Positions 1-10,370 of a DNA stretch of 64,000 nt are shown here, piece after piece. Position 1 is the stretch's first letter. The number at the start of each line of letters is the position of its first letter. A program made the translations under genes and the position numbers. Source of the DNA: Gambelia wislizenii (Eukaryota; Chordata; Lepidosauria; Squamata; Crotaphytidae); contig JAUMIR010000005.1 in assembly GCA_030847615.1 (NCBI GenBank), positions 112,745,116 to 112,809,115 of the forward strand. Reading direction: 5' to 3'. The notes below the pieces were generated by a model, which had not been told where the DNA came from, made no database searches, and saw only the letters and a list, made by a program, of their open reading frames with translations.

Positions 1-191
1 AGCAGAGATACGTTACATGAATGACAGGGTCCTAGGAAGAAGTTATGTAAAATACGCAGGTCCAGACCTATAATGAATTAGTATTCATTTACTTCCAAGA
101 TTTTTGAGCTCACTGATAAACTATTTGATATTTTATAATGTTACATACATCTCTCTGGCTTTTCTTTGCAAACGAAGATTCAGGAAGGACT

Positions 192-3100
192 CATCCTGCG
201 CTTTCTGCAAGCGTGCTGATGACTAAAAAGGCCAATCTGAGATAAACAAGTCTGGTTGCAGAGAGCACAACAGAAGGTCTCCTTGGGTGATATTTCTGAG
301 TTGTGATTCTTTCTGCATTGTCATTTTTCTTCAAGACTTCTTCAGCATGAGTTCTCAAATAAGGCTGCAGCATTGTGGATAGTGTGTCTCCATGCCTCCC
401 TATGTGAAGCCAGTGTGGACCGTTGTTGGTGATCAATTTGGCTGAGCCTGAGATATTGTTTCAGGGAGTCCTTGGAGATTTTCAGACACCATTTAACAGT
501 GCCTACTGTGGGAGTAGGTCCTGGGAGAGGAACGGCGCTCTTGCGCGGCAGGGGGTCATTTTCAGACGCCGCCGTCCCTCTTCCGGAATCCTTCGTGGCA
601 CATCCGTGAAGCTTTGGAAGCGGCCACATCATGTTTTAAGCACGGGCAACATCCGTGTTTAAAATATGGCATGGCCGCTTCCAAAGCTTCACAGATGTGC
701 AACAAAGGATCCCAGAAGAGGGACAGCAGTGTCTGAAAATGACCCCCTGCCACACAAGAGCGCCATTCCTCTCCTGGGACCTCATCCTGCGGTAGGCACT
801 ATTAAACGGTGTCTGAAAATCTCCCTTGTATCGCATTTTTGGAGCACCCCTTTTACGGTGACCCGTGGCGAGTTCACCATAGAGTACTACTTTTCAGAGG
901 CGATGGTCCTCCATCCTAGAAACATGCCCTGCCCAGTGCAGCTGTGTTCTCAATATCATGGCCTCAATGCTGGTGATCCCTGCTTGCTCAAGGACAGCAA
1001 CATTCATCACATAGTCAGTCCAGTGTATATTTAGGATTGTGTGTATATAGCGCTGATGAAAACGTTCGAGGAGTCATAAGTGGTGGCGATAGGTGACCCA
1101 TGTTTCAGACCCATAAAGGAGAATAGTGAGTACAGTGGCTCTCTACACACTGATTTTTGTGCTTTGCCTCAGGTGTTTATTACTCCAGACTCTTTTGTAA
1201 AGTCTTCCAAATGCACTATATGCCTTTGCTAATCTGTGATCAGTCTCTTTGACAATCTAGGCATCTGAGGAGATGATGCTTCCCAGGTAGGTGAACTGCT
1301 GAACGGACTTGAGCACTGATTTGCCAACGGCAATGTGGGGATGATGGTGCTTGTCCTGTGGTGCAGGCTGGTAAAGAACTTTCGTTTTCTTCAGGTTGAC
1401 TTCCAGCCCAAACAGCTCTATAGCTGTTGTGAAGCAGGATGTTAGGCACTGCAGAGCTGCTTCTATGTGGACAACAAGGGCAGCAGCATCAGCAAAGAGC
1501 AGCTCATGAACTAGATAGTTTAGAGTCTTAGTGTGACCCCCTCAGACAGCTTAAGTTAAACAAGCTACCATCAATACGGTAACGTATATAGATGCCATCT
1601 TCTTCTTCAAGATCTGCCGCAGCCCTTTGGAGCATCATGCTGAAGAAGATTGTAAATAAAGTTGGAGCAAGAACATAACCTTGCTTCACTCCATTAGTTA
1701 TTAGAAAGGGCTCTGAAAGAGCATCACCATATCTGATTTGACTATGCTGGCCCTCGTGTAGCAAGATAATCATTTTAAGGACTTTGGGGGGACATCCTAT
1801 TCTTTCTGCCACAGACCTTTTCTACTCACGGTGTCGAAGGCTTTGGTGAGGTCAACAAATGTTACATAGAGACCCTTGATCTGCTCCCTACATTTCTCTT
1901 GCAGTTGTCTAAGGGCAAATACCATATCTGTAGTACTCCTATTGGCTCTGAAGCCACATTGGCTTTCAAGAAGAAGTTCTTCTGCAATAGCAGGAACTAA
2001 TCAGTTCAGGAGTATCCTTGTAAGGATTTTTCCAGCAATAGAGAGCAGTGTTATGCCTCGATAGTTTGAGCAATCGGGTTTTCCTCCTTTTTTCTTGTAC
2101 AGGGTGATGATGACTGCATCTCGGAGATCTGATGGCAGTTCCCCTTTTTGCCAGCAATTCACAAGGAGTTCGTGGAATTTATCATGGAGTACATGACCTC
2201 TGTGTTTCCAAACTTCAGGTGGGATTCCATCAATCCCAGCTGCCTTGCCATTTTGCATCTGCTGTATGGCCTTAAGGGTCTCTTCCAAAGTGGGAGCTAT
2301 ATCCAATTCATTTTTCATCGGTTTTTTTATCATATGTTGGATAGCTGAGCCTTGGACTACTCGGTTGGCACTGAAGAGACTTTGAACATGTTCAGCCCAT
2401 TGATTCAGGATGGAGGCTTTATCAGTAATTAATGTTTGACCATCTGTACTGTATAAGGAGGGTTGGACCTGATACGTAGGTCCAAACACTGCTTTAAGAG
2501 CTTCATAATATCCTCTAGAATCACCCAGATCTGCACAGCATTGTGTCTTTTCTGCTATATTGATCCACTACTTGTTCTGCATGTGTCGGAGTTTTTGTTG
2601 AAGTTTTCTACATATGAGGTGGAAAGCTGCTTTTCTTACATGGCAACTTGGCTGGGTGAGGTATGCCTGGTGAGCAGTTCCCTTCTTTGCCAACAGCTCC
2701 TGGATCTCTTGGTTGTTTTCATCAAACCAGTCTTGATTTTTCTTGTGGGAGAACCCGAGGGATTCTTCTGCAGACTGGAGGATACTGTTTTTGATATGTT
2801 GCCAAAGCACTGTAGGAGAAGGATCTGTAGGATGGTCTTCAAGTTTTGTTTGCAGGTTTGCCTGGAAGTTGTCTCGCATGGTAGCTTGTTGAAGATGGTT
2901 GACTTGGAGTCTCTTCTTTAAGATGCCACCCCTCTTAGGTTTGAACTTAAGATGAAGATTTAGTTTACATCTTACAGGCAATGATCTGTTTGGAATTCTG
3001 CACTGGGCATCACTCGAGTATGACGGACATCGCAAATGTTTCTCTGGCGGACTAGAACATAGTCAATGAGGTGCCAATGTTTGGATCAGGGATGCATCCA

Positions 3101-3725
3101 GGTTGTCTTCAAGCTATCTTTCTGCTGAAAGATAGTGTTTGTAATAGTCAGCTGTTGTTCTGCACAGAACTCTAGTAAGAGGCATCTGTTATCATGGCAA
3201 TTTCCAACACATATGCTTGCCTAAGACACCTTTCCAAGCTTCAGAGTTCTTTCCTACTCTGGCATTGAAGTCACCAAGGATAATAATTTTATCTTCTACA
3301 GGGACTGTTTGTATGAGGTGGTGTAGTTCTGTGTAGAATTTGTCTTTCTCTACAAGGTCAGCTTGTATAGTTGGGGCATATATACTAAAGAGAGCAACAT
3401 GTGGGAGGCGTAAGGAAATAATGCAATCAGTGTCCTGTTGGCAAGGTTTCAAGTTTGGAGGCAATTGAGTTTTTAATCATAAAGCCTACTCCTGAAAGTT
3501 TTTTTTCGGTTTTGAGTTTGCCAGACCAGTAAAGTATGTAGCCGGCGCCGTGTTCTTTCGGGCTGCCTTCCTCATGGAGACAAACTTCACTAAGAGCAGC
3601 AATGTCTATATTAAGTCATGATAGTTCATGGGCTATTAGAGCAGAACTATGCTCAGGCCATCCACTCTCTGCAGAGTCTCGCATGGTTCTGATGTTCCAG
3701 CATGCAAGCGTCAGTTTATTTACAC
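192..3725 (-). pseudogene. LINE endonuclease-reverse transcriptase pseudogene (copy A)
   Basis: The protein would nick DNA and reverse-transcribe the element RNA at the nick. The endonuclease starts near 3725 (LACWNIRTM) and continues with IAALSEVCL, GAGYILYWSGK and GVGFMIKNSIASKL, then IILGDFNARVGKNSEAW near 3240-3300. The RT fingers (SNYRGITLLSIAGKI) lie near 2030-2080 and motif B (NGVKQGYVLAPTLF) near 1660-1700. The catalytic FADD block (seen intact in copy C) falls near 1490, where the frame is disturbed. The C-terminal finger (AFCNRTC, then H and C) is at 190-260. At least six frame changes or stops separate the pieces, so no protein can be made. The family normally encodes one protein of about 1000 residues. 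Confidence 0.75.
475..823. mobile_element. Foldback MITE with 5-bp target duplication
   Basis: The 349-bp insert is one long inverted repeat. Its ends read GAGATTTTCAGACAC and the complement GTGTCTGAAAATCTC, and the arms pair almost to the centre (for example GCTTTGGAAGCGGCC near 610 with its complement near 670). It interrupts the LINE where intact copies read continuously 'gggagtctttgtatc'. The flanking 5-mer CCTTG is present at both 470-474 and 824-828, which matches a target duplication. No coding capacity is seen. The ends resemble those of the TIR elements at 59858 and 62669. The superfamily is unknown. Confidence 0.8.
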
Positions 3726-4205
3726 CTTTGGAAGCCAGTGTATGCCTTTGTTTCTTTGCCTTGGTTTGACCGCATCAGAAGATGCCCATTGGCCGTGGCT
3801 AGCCAACCAGATAGATGCGGATGAGCTTTCGTTAGGCCACCTTTTCTAGCCCCCTCTCCCTATAGCGCAAGTAGTCTCTCCTTAAAAAAAAAGGCTCCTT
3901 GGTCAGTCAGAATGCTGCCGAACAAGACTGTCATCTCCTGGGTCAGCCTGAAGTGACCAAAGTCCTGAATCAGCTGCATGAAGGGTTGGGTCTGCAGCTT
4001 GCAGTGCATCTTTACACCTGCTGTTTCATCTCTCGCCTATTGCTACAGGGCTTTTTCGTAACTGGATTTGTCCTTTGCGACTGTGCAATGGAATTTTTCT
4101 GGTGGAGTGCAGTGTGCACAGAACAGACCTCACCCTTTAAACCAAAGGTTCATCTGCTGTGTCCCTGCAAGCATGGACGGTAGCAGGGAGGTCCTCGGGT
4201 TGTAT

Positions 4206-6855
4206 GTGACTACTTTGTATGCTAATATGTTTAGCATCAAGAATGTAGTTTATGATTTCAGCTGAAGGCCATGAGACAAACACTTTGTTAATCAGACTGG
4301 GATATATAATCCAATGCAGAACCATTTTTCTGAGATATTATTATAGTTATTAGAGGATCATTGTTTTGGCATGTTTATTTTATAGTACAGGGCAACACAT
4401 TAGTTACATGTTTCACTGGATGCCAAACTGATGGTATACTATAACGTGTGTTGTTGTTGTTTAAAAAAGCCAAATTAACATTTTAGCTGAGTTGAAACTA
4501 TCCACTAAGTTCTGTTTTTTTGGGGGGCGGGGCGGGCAGGAGGAACATGGGTTTTTCTGCTTTGCTAATTTTCTAGACAATACAATAATTGAATTGTTCT
4601 TTAAAAATGTAAGACAGGCATTGCTTTCCTTGTACCACTATATAAATGTTATCACAGTAACTGTGATTAACAGCAGGAGTAATTCACTGAGCTGGCCTAA
4701 CTGAATTACTCTCCCATTACTTTGGTCCTGCTCAAGCAGTCACCTAACATCAGGGTAACCTGGCAAGAAGACAAGAAGCCTGCATATTGCAATCTCCTTT
4801 GTTTTCTTTCCCTCTGACATTATTGCCTGGGGAAGTGCTCTGCTAAAGCCATCACCATAATCTATTCTGCAATGTAACAGAGACACAAAGAGAAAAAGAA
4901 ACATATTCTGTTTTGTGTTGCAATGTCATTGAACAATACATCTGTCTGCATTGTTATAACTGGTAAGCCAGGTAAAAGAACCATATTCAAAGATAAAATC
5001 TTATCACTTGAATCAGTACCCAGCTAATAGCAAACCAAACAATGAAAGAAAAGAAATGGTAGTTGGAACTTTGAGGAATCACATGAAGGTCCATCGGTTC
5101 TGACATGGTATAGCACTCTGGACATGCTCAGAGACCCAAGCAGCATAAAATTATAGCAGAATAGCAGAAGATCACCTTTGGCCCCAGCATCAGCCTTAAG
5201 ATGTCCAATAAAGCATACAGAAACTCAGGTGGTCCCTGAACTACTCAACTTTACTGTAGTATTTAAAATATATACAGAAAGAACAGAGAATCTCCTCCCT
5301 GTGGTAACAAACAGGACCTTACAGTCTCAGCCACTGCATCACACAGCAGCTCCTCATACACAGACAGATTACAGAGTCTCAAGCATGTACATAATCATCC
5401 TGCCTTTGTGAGGCACACAGACTAGTTCCCAGACTGATTACACACATGAATAAACTTCAAGGCTACCTTATCGTACCAAAGGCAATCTGGCTGCAGCCTT
5501 GTTTACATCAGTATGCCCCCTGTAGGCAAGCACATTACCTCACTTGCTCTGTGTTCTCTTTACAGCATGAATTTCTATGACTGTATGTCCCAGTGTACCC
5601 TGACAGGTTCTTGTTCTTGGAGCAAAAGTCATTTCCTGAGCAGTCTGGAATATCTAAAGCCCCAATAAGCTCCAGACAAAAGGGTAGAAGGGAGTTGGGA
5701 GTGGTGTATACCACTTTTACTCCGAAATGTATTTTAATAGTATTTCCCTTCACTGATTGCAGCAGCAAGAAAATAATTTAGGCCAACTCCAGGGCTGGTA
5801 TAAATGTACTCCATGTTGCAGTCATGACCAGGAATTGGGAGCATGTGATAGCCTATTGATTCAAACCTTCTGTTGGTGTTCCTATGTCATAGCCAGATCC
5901 TTCTGATTTTCTTTGTCCTGACATCAGAGCTCTGAGGTTAGGATGGTGAAAAGTGTGGAAGCTTCCACAGGGGCAGCAATGAGGCATCCAGTGTTGGATC
6001 TCTCCCTTTGAGATTAGAATTCCATCCCTGATCTCAGAAGGGGAGATCCAATCTTTCCTATGGCCCCTCTGATGCCACTCCAGGGACCTAAGGATTTCAT
6101 TGTTACTTGTGTTTGCACATATGTTTCTCTAAGGGGTGAAAGAACTATAAACATAAATATGAGATTCATCAGTAGAAGCACAAGGGGAGAGATTTTAACT
6201 TGATGTGTTGTAGTAGAATTAAGCTAGATGTGAATGCAAGGCACAATGATCCAGTATTGCCTGTATTTTCAGAGGAAGGCCATAACTGCTGATAACAATG
6301 AACATACTAAGCATTTCAGTGAACTAGGTAATCTTTTGTATTCAGTTTGGCTGTGAGTTTGCCAAAGGTACAGGAAGTGTAGAACTATGGGACCATTTAG
6401 GCTTTATACATCCTTTAACAATTGCCCCCAAACAAACGATATCTCAAAAGCCACAGAACAAAACTTTGAGTGCACTTGATTACTCTTTAAAGTGAACAGA
6501 GTCTTGCAAAGCCAGATTCTTAACAGGAGAAGTCTGAAGAATTGCAGAGGCCCAATAGAGTTCTCTACACCAAGCTTCTGGGCTTGTCTGCAACATCAAA
6601 AACCAAAAATAAAAACCATGCTCACCTTGTAGTCATGGCGCAGTTGTCACATGATGTTTGCAATGATTCACAGCTTCATTGGGGTTTCTGCAAGGAAATC
6701 CGGATCTAAAAGATTCATGGTTTCGTCCATGTATAAGGGGAAGCCCAGATTATTGTCTGTGTGACAGCCATGGATTGGCTTTGGTGTAAAGACAGGGGCT
6801 GGGCTTCCAGGGGATGGGGCTCCATTCTGGCACTTTTTATTTTGTTTTAAAAAAA
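4206..6855. other. Unannotated AT-rich DNA
   Basis: I see no supported gene or recognisable repeat. Short open frames here have no family resemblance. There is a G-rich run near 4510-4530. The stretch 5170-5560 has promoter/LTR-like composition, but no matching second copy or terminal dinucleotides were found, so it is left uncalled. Confidence 0.5.
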
Positions 6856-7017
6856 GGACAGGTTGCTTACTAGTTCTTCAAGTAGTCATCTGTGAATTCA
6901 CACAATGGGTTAATCCTATGCCTGTGCAGAGCACTTTAGAAGCTTCTTAGAACCTCTGTTTGAATTTTGACAGTAGCTCCGCCCACCATCCCCTGACCTG
7001 TATAGGCCTCTTCCCCA
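6856..7017 (+). repeat. DIRS left inverted terminal repeat
   Basis: Starts 'ggacaggttgcttactagtt' and runs to 'cctgtataggcctcttcc'. From about 6890 it is the inverted copy of 13205-13345, including the shared blocks gaagcttcttagaacct and catcccctga. The first 35 bases have no partner at the right end but are complementary to 7104-7160 in the internal complementary region. Confidence 0.8.
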
Positions 7018-7103
7018 CTTTAAGGGCTCTGTTCCTATCAGCCACGTGAGGAAGATACTAGCATCCTAAAGACAGGACACTAGAGGGGAGGATGGGGGGG
7101 GGT

Positions 7104-7195
7104 TGTGTGAATTCACAGGTGACCACTCGAAGAACTCCAGTTACAGGTAAGCAACCTGTCCTTCTTCTTTGTGGTCTCTGTGAATCCACACAATG
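7104..7195 (+). repeat. DIRS internal complementary region
   Basis: It is composed of two joined halves. Bases 7104-7160 (gtgtgaattcacaggtgacc ... gcaacctgtcc) are the inverse complement of the left terminus 6856-6902. Bases 7161-7195 (ttcttctttgtggtctctgt ...) are the inverse complement of the right terminus near 13324-13358. In DIRS elements this region is thought to template completion of the ends through a circular intermediate. Its position just downstream of the recombinase gene is as expected for a minus-strand element. Confidence 0.8.
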
Positions 7196-7309
7196 GATAG
7201 ATTAGAGAGGTCTTGTGTGAAGGGGGAGGGAGGGTCTGAGATAGATGGATAGACTCAATAAAAACACTAGACAGAGGTCAATTCCGTTCTTGTATTGAGG
7301 TAGGCATTG

Positions 7310-8574
7310 TCACTGTGGAAAAGGTCCATTCCTTATACATCATTTCAGTTAACTGCTGCAAACAGTACAGCCCTCCACAGAGTCATGGCAGATCATGTGG
7401 CAGCATCTACCTTGTAGTTTTTGACAAAGGTCAATGGTGTCACCCATGTAGCTGCTCTACAAATGTCCTAAATAGGAACACCCTAGAGAAAGGTCCTGGA
7501 TGTCACGGCCACCCATGTGGAGTAGCTGTGTATTGTCTCCGGGACTGGCCTCCCCATAAGCTGATAGGATATATGGGTGGCTGATGCCACCCACTTGGAG
7601 AAGCATTGGGAACACACAGGTTTGCCTTTCTTCAAACATATAAACAGATGATTGGAGTGGTGGAATGATCCAGTCCTGTCCACAAAGAAGGCAAGAACCC
7701 TCCTAACATCCAACGAATGCAAGGGGCATTTAAATTCTGAAGAAGGGTGCCAAAAGAAAGCTGGCAACACTATGTCCTGGTTCAGTTGAAATGAAGATAT
7801 CACCTTTGGGAGAAAGGCTACATCAGGTCAGAGGACGACCTTGCCTGGATAGAAATGCTTGTATGGTGGGTCAACCCATAGGGCACATAGTTGGCTCGCT
7901 ATACGAGCAGAGGTAATAACCACCAAGAAGGCAGTCTTGATGGAGACTAGTCGGGGGTCACATGATGCCAATGGCTCAAAAGGGGGACTTGGGAGTGCAG
8001 CAAGTACCAACTGCAGGCTCCATCCCTCTGTAGGTCATGGAGGATGTAGGTTTTTATATCCTTGCAGGAAGCCATGGACTAGAGGATTCTTGAAACAGGA
8101 TGGTCCAGACATTGCAAGTGGTATGAAATGGCCACTACATAGCCTCTGACCGAAGACAAGGAGAGGCCCCATGAGGAGAGTGTGGCTGTAAAGTACAGAA
8201 GGAGTGGTGTTGTTGTGAGTTGGTATTGACTCCTGTTCCATCCAAGAAAGCACAACATTTCTGCCATCTGTATTGGTATGCCTTTAAGGTCAAAGGTTGT
8301 TGTGCTGCTTGGACAATGGTGTGGGCTGGGCCTGATAGATCAACTACTGGTGAATAAGCCAAGCCATTGGTTTGATGATATCCAGGTCTGGGTGAAGAAC
8401 CTGTCTGTCTTGTAGGGATAGAAATTCCTGGCATAGGCGAAGTCTCCTGTAGGTCCCTCTGGAGAGCAGAAGCAGCAGGGAGAAGCAGGGTTGGTGTGGC
8501 CAACAAGGACACACCAACCCTGATGTGTTCATCAGGACACATGATGCCTTGTCCTGATGAAGCTTGGCTACCAC
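7310..8574 (-). pseudogene. DIRS tyrosine recombinase pseudogene
   Basis: This recombinase would integrate the circular DNA copy. The N-terminal core-binding part shows PLTLKAYQYRWQKCCAFL (about 8240-8300). The catalytic part shows FEPLASCDPRLVSIKTAFLV, ITSARIASQLCALWV (7880-7915), LDVRRVLAFFVDRT and KKGKPVCSQCFSKWV. The segment where the family has His-Ser-Thr-Arg reads YSTW (near 7515). The last block reads RAATWVTPLTFVKNYKVD with the tyrosine codon near 7415. Thus the nucleophile survives, while the first catalytic arginine (I in ARIASQL) and the HxxR pair are replaced. Several stops also break the frame. The order after RNase H matches the DIRS order. Confidence 0.75.
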
Positions 8575-8736
8575 CCTGAAGAGGAGTGGGAAAGGTAGGA
8601 AGGCATATAGTAGAAGTCCTCTCTAGTGAAAGGTGTCCCCCAGGTTCCTTGATAACGGTGTCTGTCTAGAGCAGTAACTGTGGCATTTAGTGTCCATCTT
8701 GGTGGCGAACAAGTCTATGAGGGGTTCCCCCAATCT

Positions 8737-10135
8737 TCAAACAGTTGGCTCAAAACCTGAGGGGACAAGGACCATTTGTGATTGCATGTGGAAGAATGGC
8801 TGAGGGTGGTGAATGGCAGTGAGGGTGATGTGGTGATCTAGGCACCAACCCCATATCTGGACAGTGAGTTCTATCAAAGTGCGAGAGTGGGTGCCCCCAT
8901 GCTTGTTGATGTAGAAGACAGTGTTGTTGTTGTCCAAGATTACTTGGACCATGTGCCCCTTGAGTGGTAGTTTGAATGCCTTCAGGGCCTTGAACACTGT
9001 CAGAAGCTCTAGGACATTGATGTGTAGACTTGCCTCCTCTCACAACCACTGTCCCCAGATCATGAGACCATGGGAGTGAGCACCCCATCCCATCAAGGAT
9101 GAATCCAAAGTGACCAACTATGTGGGGTACTGTGGAGTGAATGAGACACTGCACTGAACCATGTCTGGATCTGTTTGCCAGGTGAGGCCCCTGAGGATTG
9201 GCTGAGGGATTGACAGCATCATGAGAGGGTCGTCCGACAGAGGGTTGAATCTGGAAAGGAACCATGATTGAAGCAGATGCATGCAGAGCCTGGACAGGGG
9301 CATTATAGCAGTTGTGGAATCCATGTGTCCCAGTAAATGCTGGATGAGCCAGGCAGTCACCTTTCTCTTGGTGATGCAGTGCCAAACTCCTGCACTGAAG
9401 TTGTTGAACCAGTCATCTGGTAGGGAGGTGTGCCCTACTGTGGAGTCCAGATGTGCACCGATGAACCAGACAACCCATGAGGGCTCCAGGTGAGACTTCT
9501 CCATGTTGACCATGAACCCCAGGTCTTTGAGCAGGGAAAGGGTCAGACAAATGTCTCTGTATAGCTTGTTCTTGCAAGGAGCGATGAGAATCCAGTCGTC
9601 TAAGTATGGAAAGACAACAACAACTCTCGGTCGTAGCCATGCAATGACTACTGCTATGCATTTAGTGAACACTCTGGGTGCTGTACACAGTCCAAAGGGC
9701 CGCACACAGAATCTGAAGGCCTCATCCCCAATGGTGAATGACAGGAAACATCTGTGTGCAAGTGTGATAGAGACGTGGAAATATGTGTTGCAAAGGTCGA
9801 GAGTCAAAAACCAACCCCCAACCTAGAGAAGCAGAAGAATGGACATTAGGGAGATCATCCTGAAGTGTCTTGGGACAATGTGTAAGTCCAAGATGGGTCT
9901 TAGCTCACCATCCCTCTTGTTCAACAGAAAGTACCTGGAGAAAAAGGTTTTGTGAATTTGGGTTTGTGGGACCCGTTCTATGCCGCCTTTTTGTAGGAGA
10001 GTAGAGACTTCTTCCATGAGAGGGGTGGAAGGGGGAGTTACTCTGTAGACCCCTGAAGGTGGGAGGTGGTTGAATTCTATGAAGTACCCTCTCTGAATGA
10101 TGTTCAGGACCTGCTGGTCTGAAGTAATGTCGCAC
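8737..10135 (-). pseudogene. DIRS reverse transcriptase-RNase H pseudogene
   Basis: The reverse transcriptase begins near 10000 with EVSTLLQKGGIERVP and FLLNKRDGELRPILDL. Motif A is degraded (TLDLCNTYFHV at about 9780-9807). RPFGLCTAPRVFTKC and the intact catalytic box FPYLDDW follow (near 9600), then GFMVNMEKSHLEPS and IGAHLDS. The RNase H part is in another frame (VILDNNNTVFYINKHGG, about 8890-8950). Palm spacing and the PFGL...APRVFTK signature are typical of DIRS-order RTs rather than Gypsy. Frameshifts near 9820 and 9120 and several stops inactivate it. Confidence 0.8.
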
Positions 10136-10370
10136 CAGTGGTGGAAAGATGTGTGGAGTCAGTTGGCGTAATAGGGTACAATATACTGCATCAGGTCAAA
10201 CTTGCAGTCAAACCCGCTGCTTAGATGTGTTGGGCTTCTTTCTACTAAAGTAAGGTTTAGACTGTGATGAGGTTGGAAACTTTTTTCTGAGATTGAGATC
10301 CACCAAATGATGGCTGCTAGGAGTGGTAGGGAACAGGGCTATATCTTCAGCAGAAGGAGGGAGGAAAATG

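Larger units (their letters stand above)
151..4205 (-). mobile_element. Near full-length AG-tail LINE (copy A), decayed
   Basis: An APE-type non-LTR retrotransposon read from about 4205 down to 151. It has a 5' untranslated segment (3726-4205), endonuclease, reverse transcriptase and a C-terminal Cys/His finger, and ends in a short CT run at 151-156 (AG on its own strand). Three other copies in the window (40872, 53104, 57262) share the same 3' end. The coding part is broken by stops and frameshifts and by a foldback element at 475-823. The clade is not settled: single-ORF architecture with a terminal zinc finger and microsatellite tail suggests Vingi or a related jockey/I-group clade. No convincing target duplication was found. 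Confidence 0.8.

Noticed and set aside
5170..5560. An LTR-like region
   Set aside because: No terminal inverted dinucleotides, target duplication or second copy could be found.
8750..9385. A 211-residue protein overlapping the RT frame on the same strand
   Set aside because: It is a frame-shifted His/Pro-rich shadow. Only the RNase H and RT frames show family motifs.
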